Shown here piece by piece: positions 57,603-64,000 of a stretch of 64,000 nucleotides of DNA. The translations under genes and the position numbers were made by a program. The DNA is from Methylobacterium sp. CB376 (GTDB lineage Bacteria; Pseudomonadota; Alphaproteobacteria; Rhizobiales; Beijerinckiaceae): contig NZ_CP121648.1 in assembly GCF_029714205.1 (NCBI RefSeq), positions 4,663,001 through 4,727,000 of the forward strand, read 5' to 3'. Positions within the stretch are counted from its first letter, which is position 1. Each line of letters starts with the position of its first letter. A model generated the notes under the pieces. That model searched no databases. It was not told where the DNA came from and saw only the letters and a program-made list of their open reading frames with translations.

Positions 57603-58702
57603 GCCCGGCCGCTCTCCAGCATCCGGGAGACGAGCCGGGCGGTGAAGTCCACCATCGGCACGATGCGGGCGTAGTTGAGCCGGGTCGGACCGATCACGCC
57701 GACGACCCCGACGATCTTCTGGCGGCCGTCCCGGAACGGCGCGGCGATCATCGAGGAGCCGGAGAGCGAGAACAGCTTGTTCTCCGAGCCGATGAAGATG
57801 CGCACGCCCTCGCCGCCCTCGGCGCGCGTGAGGAGGTCGATGACGTCCTTCTGGCTCTCCAGGTCGCTGAACAGCAGGCGGATCCGCTCCAGATCCTCGG
57901 CGGCGCGCAGATCCTCCAGCAGGTTGGCCTGCCCGCGGACGATCAGCTGGCGCTCGTCGGAGGGCCCGACCGAGCGGGCGAGCCCCGCCTCGACGAGCCG
58001 CTCGGTGAGGGCGTCGAGTTCCCGCTTCATCGCCTCGCGCCCGGTCTCGATCTCGGCGCGCACCTCGCCGAGCGTCCGGCCCCGGATGCGGGCGTTGAGG
58101 AAGTTCGACGCCTCCTGCAGGGCGCCGGACGGGAGCCCGAGGGGCAGGTCGACGAGGCGGTTCTCCACCGAGCCGTCCTCGGAGACGAGCACCACCAGGG
58201 CGCGCCCGGGATCGAGCCGCACGAACTCGATGTGGCGCAGGTTGGCGTTCTGCTTCGTCGTGACCACGACCCCCGCCCCCCGCGAGATGCCCGACAGCAT
58301 CACGGTCGCCTCCGTGAGCGCGGTCTCGAAGGTGTGGCGGGAGGCGGCGGCGCGCATCTGCGCCTCGATCCGCCCCTGCTCCTCCTGGCCGACATCCCCG
58401 AGTTCGAGCAGCGCGTCGACGAAGAAGCGCAGGCCCGTCTCGGTCGGCAGACGCCCCGCGCTGGTGTGCGGGGCGTAGATCAGGCCCGCCTGTTCGAGGT
58501 CCGCCATGACGTTGCGCACGGAGGCCGGCGACAGCGTCATCGGCAGGATGCGGGCGAGGTTGCGCGAGCCCACCGGCTCGCCCGTCGCCAGGTAGCTCTC
58601 GACGATCTGGCGGAAGATCTCGCGCGAGCGCTCGTTCAACTCGGCGAGGCTGCGGGCTTGGCCTGAGCCGGCAGGCAGGGGAGGAGGATCTCGCGTGTTC
58701 AT
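57599..58702 (-). CDS. hrcA: Heat-inducible transcription repressor HrcA
   Basis: Repressor of groESL-type genes through CIRCE elements, with activity tuned by GroEL. The 367-residue product has an N-terminal winged helix ([49 protein letters not shown]) and a GAF-like core with [16 protein letters not shown] and [12 protein letters not shown] 58702 is preferred over TTG 58705. The usual partner grpE is absent: an Lhr helicase gene overlaps its end by 4 bp instead. No full CIRCE palindrome is visible in the 175-bp gap to rph. Confidence 0.96.
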   Translation of the reverse strand: MNTRDPPPLPAGSGQARSLAELNERSREIFRQIVESYLATGEPVGSRNLARILPMTLSPASVRNVMADLEQAGLIYAPHTSAGRLPTETGLRFFVDALLELGDVGQEEQGRIEAQMRAAASRHTFETALTEATVMLSGISRGAGVVVTTKQNANLRHIEFVRLDPGRALVVLVSEDGSVENRLVDLPLGLPSGALQEASNFLNARIRGRTLGEVRAEIETGREAMKRELDALTERLVEAGLARSVGPSDERQLIVRGQANLLEDLRAAEDLERIRLLFSDLESQKDVIDLLTRAEGGEGVRIFIGSENKLFSLSGSSMIAAPFRDGRQKIVGVVGVIGPTRLNYARIVPMVDFTARLVSRMLESGRA

Positions 58703-58726
58703 CAAAAGGTTGAAAGCCGAGGCACT

Positions 58727-58758
58727 CTAATGTGAGGCGGACCGCAGCCATTCGCAAG
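58727..58758 (-). promoter_or_regulatory. Putative promoter of hrcA-lhr-pdeM
   Basis: On the minus strand CTTGCG (58758-58753) is followed after 18 bases by CACATTAG (58734-58727), some 25 bases before the hrcA ATG. The -35 is identical to that proposed for the SRP RNA gene. A GAGTGC beside the -10 equals half of a CIRCE arm, but the partner arm is missing. Confidence 0.4.
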
Positions 58759-58877
58759 CGCACGAGAAGCCGCGGCGCGGCGCGTCCCGGCCGCCGCGCG
58801 GCTCGGGCGAGCGGCTTGCCGGACTCTGCGCCACCGCCTAAGAGCGCGTGCCCGTCCCGGTCCCCAAGGAGAGCCCG

Positions 58878-59591
58878 ATGCGTCCATCCAAGCGTGCGCC
58901 CGACGAACTGCGCAAGGTCACGCTGGAGAAGGGTGTCGCCCGCTACGCCGAAGGCTCCTGCCTCGTCACCTTCGGGGAGACCAAGGTGCTGTGCACGGCG
59001 TCCCTGGAGGAGCGCGGCCCGCCCTGGCTGCGCGGCTCGGGCAAGGGCTGGGTCACGGCCGAGTACGCCATGCTCCCGCGCGCCACGCACGAGCGCAACC
59101 GGCGCGAGGTCACGGCCGGCAAGCCCTCCGGCCGCACCCAGGAGATCCAGCGCCTGATCGGCCGCTCGCTGCGGGCCGTGGTCAACCTGCCCGCCATCGG
59201 CGAGCGTCAGATCGTCGTCGATTGCGACGTGCTGCAGGCGGATGGCGGCACCCGCACCGCCTCGATCACCGGCGCCTGGGTCGCCCTGCACGAGTGCTTC
59301 ACCTGGATGCGCGGGCGCTCGATCATCTCGGTCGACCCGATGCGCGACCACGTGGCGGCGATCTCCTGCGGCATCCACAAGGGGATTCCGATCCTCGACC
59401 TCGACTATGACGAGGATTCGGCCGCCGACACGGACGCCAATTTCGTGATCACCGGCTCGGGCGGCATCGTCGAGGTGCAGGGCACCGCCGAGATCGCGCC
59501 GTTCTCGGAGGAGCAGTTCCTCGGGCTGCTGCGGCTCGCCAAGGCGGGCGTGGCGCAGCTCGTCGCGCTCCAGAAGCAGGCGGTGGGCTAG
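58878..59591 (+). CDS. rph: Ribonuclease PH
   Basis: Phosphorolytic 3'-5' exoribonuclease that trims tRNA 3' ends. The 237-residue product (E. coli: 238) has [17 protein letters not shown], the phosphate-site [37 protein letters not shown] and the C-terminal [11 protein letters not shown] 58878 gives the canonical start; an in-frame GTG 30 bp upstream is not used. rdgB begins 4 bp after the stop, the standard rph-rdgB pair, divergent from hrcA. Confidence 0.97.
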   Translation: MRPSKRAPDELRKVTLEKGVARYAEGSCLVTFGETKVLCTASLEERGPPWLRGSGKGWVTAEYAMLPRATHERNRREVTAGKPSGRTQEIQRLIGRSLRAVVNLPAIGERQIVVDCDVLQADGGTRTASITGAWVALHECFTWMRGRSIISVDPMRDHVAAISCGIHKGIPILDLDYDEDSAADTDANFVITGSGGIVEVQGTAEIAPFSEEQFLGLLRLAKAGVAQLVALQKQAVG

Positions 59592-59594
59592 GCG

Positions 59595-60227
59595 ATGGGG
59601 CGGCGCCTCACCGGCCGGGTCGTGATCGCGACCCACAACGGCGGCAAGCTGCGCGAGATGCGCGAATTGCTCGCCCCCTTCGGCGTCGAGGCGGTCTCGG
59701 CCGGCGAACTCGGCCTCGCCGAGCCCGAGGAGACCGGCGTGATGTTCGCCGAGAACGCCGCCATCAAGGCCCGGGCCGCCGCGTCCGCCGCCGGCCTGCC
59801 GGCCTTCGCGGACGATTCCGGCCTCTGCGTCGACGCCCTCGACGGCGCCCCCGGCCTGTTCTCCGCCCGCTGGGCGGGGCCGTCGAAGGATTTCGGGCAG
59901 GCGATGGAGCGGGTCGAGCGCGAACTCGCCCTGCGCGGGGCGACGAACCGGCGGGCGCATTTCGTCTCGGCCCTCGTCCTGGCCTGGCCGGACGGGCACG
60001 AGGAGCTGTTCGAGGGACGGGTCTTCGGCGAACTGGTCTGGCCGCCCCGCGGCAGCCGCGGCTTCGGCTACGACCCGATGTTCAAGCCCGACGAGAGCCC
60101 GCTCAGCTTCGGCGAACTCGGCGCCGAGGAGAAGCACGGGATCGACTGGGCGAACGGCCGCGCCCTGTCCCACAGGGCGCGCGCCTTCCTGAGCCTCGCG
60201 GCCTCCTGCCTCGGCCCCCGGGCCTGA
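59595..60227 (+). CDS. rdgB: XTP/dITP diphosphatase
   Basis: House-cleaning pyrophosphatase that removes XTP and dITP from the nucleotide pool. The 210-residue product has [44 protein letters not shown] (metal-binding Asp residues), [14 protein letters not shown], and SHRARAFL, the full HAM1 pattern. It follows rph by 4 bp. Confidence 0.96.
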   Translation: MGRRLTGRVVIATHNGGKLREMRELLAPFGVEAVSAGELGLAEPEETGVMFAENAAIKARAAASAAGLPAFADDSGLCVDALDGAPGLFSARWAGPSKDFGQAMERVERELALRGATNRRAHFVSALVLAWPDGHEELFEGRVFGELVWPPRGSRGFGYDPMFKPDESPLSFGELGAEEKHGIDWANGRALSHRARAFLSLAASCLGPRA

Positions 60228-60260
60228 CCGGTCGGGGGCCGGGCCGGCCGCCGGCGCGGA

Positions 60261-60686
60261 TCAGACCACGTCGAGCCCGACGTCGACGTTGCCGCGGGTG
60301 GCGTTCGAGTAGGGGCAGACCTGGTGCGCCTTCTCGACCAGCCCCTGGGCGGTCGCGCGGTCGAGGCCCGGCAGCGCGACCTTCAGGTTGGCGGTGATGC
60401 CGAAGCCGCCCTCCGAGCGCGGGCCGATCCCCACCGTCGCGGTCACGGTCGCGTCGGCCGGCACCTTGATCTTCTCCTGACCGGCGACGAACTTGATCGC
60501 GCCGAGGAAGCAGGCCGAGTAGCCGGCCGCGAAGAGCTGCTCGGGATTGTTGCCCTCGCCCCCGCCGCCGCCGAGCTCCTTCGGAGTCGTCAGCTTGACG
60601 TCGAGGCTGCCGTCGGCGGTCTTGGCGCGGCCGTCGCGGCCCCCGGTGGCGGTGGCCTGAGTGGTGTACTTCACGTCGACGGACAT
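60261..60686 (-). CDS. ohr: Organic hydroperoxide resistance protein Ohr
   Basis: Thiol peroxidase that reduces organic hydroperoxides. The 141-residue OsmC-fold product has [14 protein letters not shown], the first active Cys in [10 protein letters not shown], the second in [11 protein letters not shown], and the Arg/Glu context of Ohr rather than OsmC (NPEQLFAAG). It is divergent from an OhrR-type regulator, the classic peroxide-sensing pair. Confidence 0.94.
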   Translation of the reverse strand: MSVDVKYTTQATATGGRDGRAKTADGSLDVKLTTPKELGGGGGEGNNPEQLFAAGYSACFLGAIKFVAGQEKIKVPADATVTATVGIGPRSEGGFGITANLKVALPGLDRATAQGLVEKAHQVCPYSNATRGNVDVGLDVV

Positions 60687-60766
60687 GGATGCCCTCCATG
60701 GATGCGCGGGCGCAACGGCCCGGTGGGTCCGGCCAACCCTCGCGAGCCGGCGGATTTCATATAGAG

Positions 60767-60781
60767 CGCTAATTCATAGCG
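60767..60781. promoter_or_regulatory. Candidate OhrR operator
   Basis: CGCTA-ATTCA-TAGCG is a perfect 5-bp inverted repeat with a 5-base spacer, about 80 bp before ohr and 136 bp before ohrR, in the only AT-rich part of the gap (60755-60795). AATTGCACGC nearby resembles half of known OhrR boxes. Operator role is inferred from position. Confidence 0.45.
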
Positions 60782-60917
60782 TGCAATTTGTTTTCTCGGC
60801 GGCGAAAGCGTATCGTTCCACATGCAACCTGCCGTGACAGGAAGTGGGACCCGCACGTTCCCGCTGCGCCGCGGCGGAGGCACCGAGCGGGCCGGCGCCG
60901 GGTCGATGGAGGCGGAC

Positions 60918-61418
60918 ATGTCGGGTTCACCTGCCGAGGTCGCGGCGACGCGCGGCGCGCCGGCCACCGGCGACCTGCATCTCGCGCAGCAGATCTGCTT
61001 CGCGGTCTATTCGGCGGCGCATGCCTTCAACCGCATCTACAAGCCTCTCCTCGACGGCCTCGGCCTGACCTACCCGCAATATCTCGCCCTGCTGGTCCTC
61101 TGGGAAGAGGACGGGCAGACGATGAAGGCGATCGGGCAGCGGCTCTACCTCGATTCGGGGACGCTGACGCCGCTGATGAAGCGACTGGAGGCCGGCGGAT
61201 TGGTGAAGCGGGCCCGCGACGGCGCCGACGAGCGGCTGATGCGGATCACGCTGACGGAGGCCGGGAGGGCTCTCCGCCAGAAGGCGCTGCCCTTTCCGCA
61301 CGAGATCGTCTGCGCCACCGGGCGCACGCCGGCGCATCTGGAGGCGCTGCGCGACGAGATCGTCGCTTTGCGCGACGCGCTCCACGCCCACGCCGCCCCC
61401 GAGCGCGACCTGTCCTGA
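60918..61418 (+). CDS. ohrR: MarR-family organic peroxide sensor OhrR
   Basis: Repressor of ohr that lets go of DNA when its reactive Cys is oxidised. The 166-residue product has LAQQICFAVYSAAHAFNRIY with the sensor Cys near residue 28, LGLTYPQYLALLVLWE (the Tyr that contacts the oxidised Cys), and a winged helix GTLTPLMKRLEAGGLVKRARDGADERLM. ATG 60918 is chosen because GGAGG lies 5 bases upstream; ATGs at 60906 and 60822 are also in frame. Confidence 0.93.
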   Translation: MSGSPAEVAATRGAPATGDLHLAQQICFAVYSAAHAFNRIYKPLLDGLGLTYPQYLALLVLWEEDGQTMKAIGQRLYLDSGTLTPLMKRLEAGGLVKRARDGADERLMRITLTEAGRALRQKALPFPHEIVCATGRTPAHLEALRDEIVALRDALHAHAAPERDLS

Positions 61419-61574
61419 CCGGCCGGCATGTGCGCCAGCGCACCGGCCCGCCCGGCGGGGCGGCCCGGGAACCTTTGCGCGCGGGCGGGACTGACCATCT
61501 CAGGGCGGTCCGGCCAGCCCGGACGCAACGGTGGGGGCCGCGCTGAGGCCCCTTCGCGGAGTTCGCACGCAAGC

Positions 61575-62690
61575 ATGACCACCGACATCCTCTTCCGCCC
61601 GCTGACCCTCGGCGCGGTCCACCTCCAGCACCGGGTCGTGATGGCGCCGCTGACGCGCATGCGCTCGCGCCAGCCCGGCGACGTCCCGCAGCCCCTGAAC
61701 GCCGAGTATTACGGCCAGCGCGCCAGCCGCGGCGGCCTCGTGATCGCCGAGGCGACCGACATCACCGCGCAGGCCCGCGGCTATCCGGGCGCCCCCGGCA
61801 TCTACACGCCGGAGCAGGTCGAAGGCTGGCGGGCGGTCGCCGACGCGATCCACGCCAAGGGCGGCTTCCTGTTCATCCAGATCTGGCACACGGGCCGGAT
61901 CTCGCATTCCTCGATGCAGCCGGGCGGGGCCCTGCCCGTGGCGCCCTCGCCGGTGCCGGCCCCGGGCCAGCACATGGACGCCCGCTTCAACCCGGTGCCG
62001 TTCGAGACGCCGCGCGAACTCGCCGAGGCCGAGATCGCCGAGATCGTCGGCCAATTCGCAGAGGCCGCCCGCAACGCCCGCGCGGCGGGCGCGGACGGGG
62101 TCGAGATCCACTCGGCGAACGGCTACCTGATCGACCAGTTCCTGCAGGACTCGACCAACCGCCGGACCGACCGCTACGGCGGCGCGATCGCGAACCGGGC
62201 CCGCTTCCAGCTCGAGATCGTCGACGCCGTGACGGCGGCGATCGGCGCGGACCGGGTCGGCATCCGCATCTCGCCCTGGGGCAGCTTCAACGGCATGAGG
62301 GACAGCGATCCCGGCGCCCTGTTCGACCACGTCACGGCCGAACTCGGCCGGCGCGGCCTCGCCTACCTGCACGTGGTCGAGCCGCGGGCGGACCAGACCA
62401 GCGACGTGAACGCCCTCGACCCGAACGCGCCGGACGCGGCCGCGCGCTTCAAGCGCCGCTTCGGCGGGCCGCTGATCGCCGCGGGCGGCTTCACGCCCGC
62501 GACCGCCGCCGCCGCGGTGGCGGGCGGGGACGTGGACGCGGTCGCCTTCGGCCGGCTGTTCATCGCCAATCCGGACCTGCCCGAGCGCATCCGGCGCGGG
62601 GCCGGCTTCAACCGCTACGACCGCGCGACCTTCTACGGCGGCGACGCGCGGGGCTACACCGACTACCCGGCCCTGTCCTCGGCCGCCTGA
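61575..62690 (+). CDS. Old yellow enzyme family alkene reductase
   Basis: FMN-dependent ene-reductase acting on enones, nitroesters or similar electrophiles with NAD(P)H. The 371-residue product has LGAVHLQHRVVMAPLTRMRS (FMN site with Thr), FIQIWHTGRISH, the substrate-binding pair in VEIHSANGYLIDQFLQ (H..N), NRRTDRYGG, and FGRLFIANPDLPERI. It is NemA-like. It lies 156 bp after ohrR on the same strand; a link to peroxide or electrophile stress is plausible. Confidence 0.93.
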   Translation: MTTDILFRPLTLGAVHLQHRVVMAPLTRMRSRQPGDVPQPLNAEYYGQRASRGGLVIAEATDITAQARGYPGAPGIYTPEQVEGWRAVADAIHAKGGFLFIQIWHTGRISHSSMQPGGALPVAPSPVPAPGQHMDARFNPVPFETPRELAEAEIAEIVGQFAEAARNARAAGADGVEIHSANGYLIDQFLQDSTNRRTDRYGGAIANRARFQLEIVDAVTAAIGADRVGIRISPWGSFNGMRDSDPGALFDHVTAELGRRGLAYLHVVEPRADQTSDVNALDPNAPDAAARFKRRFGGPLIAAGGFTPATAAAAVAGGDVDAVAFGRLFIANPDLPERIRRGAGFNRYDRATFYGGDARGYTDYPALSSAA

Positions 62691-62769
62691 CCGCTCGGTT
62701 GGGGGCGCCGGCTTGTGCCGGGCGCCCCCGCGCGGCAAGTCTCGCCCGACCTCACGTCGGAGACCTGCC

Positions 62770-63195
62770 GTGGCCCTCGATTGCACGCCCTCGATCAGCA
62801 TCGACGAGTCGGAGCTGGAGGAGAGCTTCGTGCGCGCCTCGGGGCCGGGGGGGCAGAACGTCAACAAGGTGGCGACCGCGGTGCAGCTGCGCTTCGACGT
62901 GCGCCGCTCGCCCTCGCTGCCGAACGCGGTCGCGATCCGCCTCATGAAGCTCGCCGGCCGGCGGCTCACCGCCGAGGGCGTCCTCGTCATCACCGCGCAG
63001 GAGCACCGGACGCAGGACCGCAACCGGGCCGAGGCGCGCGAGCGGCTGGCGGAGCTGGTGCGCGAGGCCGCGATCCCGCCCAAGCCGCGGCGCCCGACCC
63101 GTCCGACCCGCGCCTCGAAGACTCGCCGCCTCGACGCCAAGTCCCATCGCGGCGGCGTCAAGCGCCTGCGCGCCGCCAAGCCCGGCGCCGACTAG
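62770..63195 (+). CDS. arfB: Alternative ribosome-rescue peptidyl-tRNA hydrolase ArfB
   Basis: Rescues stalled ribosomes by hydrolysing peptidyl-tRNA. The 141-residue product has the catalytic loop RASGPGGQNVNKVATAVQLRFD (GGQ at about residues 28-30), ITAQEHRTQDRNR, and the basic C-terminal tail (KPRRPTRPTRASKTRRLDAKSH and KRLRAAK) that enters the mRNA channel. GTG 62770 is chosen as the start; length matches E. coli YaeJ (140). Confidence 0.94.
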   Translation: MALDCTPSISIDESELEESFVRASGPGGQNVNKVATAVQLRFDVRRSPSLPNAVAIRLMKLAGRRLTAEGVLVITAQEHRTQDRNRAEARERLAELVREAAIPPKPRRPTRPTRASKTRRLDAKSHRGGVKRLRAAKPGAD

Positions 63196-63384
63196 AGGCT
63201 GTGTCGCATCATCCGCGAGCCGTGTCCCGAAATGACGAAGGATTCAGCACGGCGTCGGATTCCGCCGGAGGCTCGACCTCGTCCGGCCCGGATGTGGGGC
63301 CGCATTAAGGGGCGTGGCGGACCCTGATCCCGACGCGAGCGCCGATCCACAACAAGGCCGCCGCGCGCAGGGCGAGGGGATCCG

Positions 63385-63654
63385 ATGGCTGGACGGTGGC
63401 GGAGATGGGGCCTGCAGGGCGCGGGGGTCGCGGCCGCGTGGCTCGGGCTGCTCGCGCTCGCGGGCGGGGACGGCGCGGCGGCGCTCGCCCTGCGGCCGGG
63501 GCTCGACCCGGTCGATCCGGTGCGCCCCGCCGTGGCGCCGGCCGCGCCCGCCGTGCGGGTGATCCTGGCGGCGCCGTGGGCGCACGGCACCGCCTTCTTC
63601 GCCGAGGAGGCGCGCCAGGTCGCGCGGGCCGAGGCGCTCAGCGGTTCGCGGTGA
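63385..63654 (+). CDS. Possible small membrane/secreted protein
   Basis: An 89-residue frame with a basic start (MAGRWRRWG), a hydrophobic helix (AGVAAAWLGLLALAGG) and an Ala/Pro-rich end with VRVILAAPWAHGTAFF. No family is recognised. Its last 17 bases overlap the convergent peptidase gene. In this GC-rich DNA it could be a chance frame, but the signal-like N-terminus is suggestive. Confidence 0.4.
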   Translation: MAGRWRRWGLQGAGVAAAWLGLLALAGGDGAAALALRPGLDPVDPVRPAVAPAAPAVRVILAAPWAHGTAFFAEEARQVARAEALSGSR

Positions 63655-64000
63655 CGACCGGGCCGATCGCCCGCCCGAGGGAGACCCAGGCCACCGCGCT
63701 CTGGGACTCGCGCTTGATGAAGGTGTAGCCGGTCCGGTGCCAGGGGAGCACCGCGCTGGTCTTGTTGTCGAGCACGAGGTCGCCGCGGTCGGTACGCAGC
63801 ATCAGCACCGCGTGGCCCTCGCCCTTCTCGTCGATCACCACCGTCATGCGCATCGCCCGGCGCGGCAGGCCGCCCTCGGCGAGCAGCTTGCGCTTGAGCA
63901 GCTGGAAGTCCTCGCAATCGCCCGTGCCGTCCTCGGCGAGGTCCCAGCGGTCGGGCACGCCCCAATGCTCCTGGTCGGTGATCGGGCGGATGCGGCCGTT
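63638..64000 (-). CDS. Transglutaminase-like cysteine peptidase (BTLCP), 5' part cut by window edge
   Basis: The minus-strand frame runs from the window end to 63638, showing about 120 C-terminal residues. The papain-like triad of bacterial transglutaminase-like cysteine proteinases is visible: Cys in GTGDCEDFQLLKR, His in GEGHAVLML, Asp in LVLDNKTS. The family is exported and in some bacteria (LapG) cleaves a large adhesin under c-di-GMP control; no adhesin is visible here. The start and any signal peptide lie outside the window. Confidence 0.85.
   Translation of the reverse strand, partial: NGRIRPITDQEHWGVPDRWDLAEDGTGDCEDFQLLKRKLLAEGGLPRRAMRMTVVIDEKGEGHAVLMLRTDRGDLVLDNKTSAVLPWHRTGYTFIKRESQSAVAWVSLGRAIGPVVTANR

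Noticed and set aside
58703..58760. A CIRCE operator upstream of hrcA
   Set aside because: Only one half (GAGTGC) is present; the TTAGCACTC-N9-GAGTGCTAA palindrome is not.
55062..60173. A 1703-codon open frame on the minus strand
   Set aside because: Only the part up to 57602 is the Lhr helicase. The rest is antisense to rdgB and rph or overlaps hrcA, has Arg/Ala/Gly-rich noise composition, and is a product of the high GC content.

Overview
The window is one stretch of a very GC-rich (roughly 72-73% by eye) alphaproteobacterial chromosome. Gene content and gene order point to the Hyphomicrobiales, most likely Methylobacterium or a close relative. The clues are the flgF/fliL-fliM-DUF6468-MotE flagellar block, obgE-proB-proA-nadD-rsfS-rlmH-envC-ctpA-rppH, hsp20-DUF1150, def-fmt-truA, dnaX-ybaB-recR with a small SRP RNA, hrcA divergent from rph-rdgB, and nth divergent from a DUF2244 gene. 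The genus is an inference from this pattern, not from a database search. I see no tRNA, rRNA, CRISPR array, prophage, transposase or integrase.

Layout. 0-6.4 kb: flagella and chemotaxis (flgF partial on minus; fliL, fliM, a DUF6468/PflI-like gene, a MotE-like gene, an MCP). 6.4-14 kb: mixed accessory genes (topoisomerase III, secreted phospholipase A2-like protein, GGDEF-EAL protein, ornithine-lipid N-acyltransferase, DUF2780-like protein). 14-29.7 kb: ribosomal proteins L21/L27, a GNAT, obgE, then a sensor kinase and single-domain response regulator on the opposite strand, then proB, proA, nadD, rsfS, rlmH, envC, ctpA, a divergent polysaccharide deacetylase, rppH and a DUF2939 gene. This covers ribosome assembly and silencing, proline and NAD synthesis, and division-linked envelope remodelling. 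29.7-34.6 kb: OprB-type porin, small heat-shock protein with DUF1150, alpha/beta hydrolase, glycosyltransferase. 34.7-46.6 kb: infC with an ATT start, amn, moeB, dapE, a membrane protein, a methyltransferase, then the minus-strand set truA-fmt-def-recR-ybaB-dnaX and the SRP RNA gene. 46.6-64 kb: alpha/beta hydrolase, penicillin-acylase family Ntn hydrolase, recD2-like helicase, DUF2244/nth pair, hrcA-lhr-pdeM operon, rph-rdgB, ohr/ohrR, old yellow enzyme, arfB, and a partial transglutaminase-like cysteine peptidase.

No large undescribed system stands out; most genes are core. The items most worth a second look are: a 19-residue tandem Trp repeat at the FliM N-terminus; the operon joining the heat-shock repressor HrcA to an Lhr-type helicase and the PdeM nuclease; a composite intergenic repeat of about 230 bp with a perfect 12-bp hairpin; a sigma-32-like promoter with a two-hairpin leader before hsp20; several short tandem repeats in promoter gaps; and a topoisomerase III with a duplicated C-terminal module. 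Because the DNA is so GC-rich, very long spurious open frames lie antisense to real genes and were discarded.
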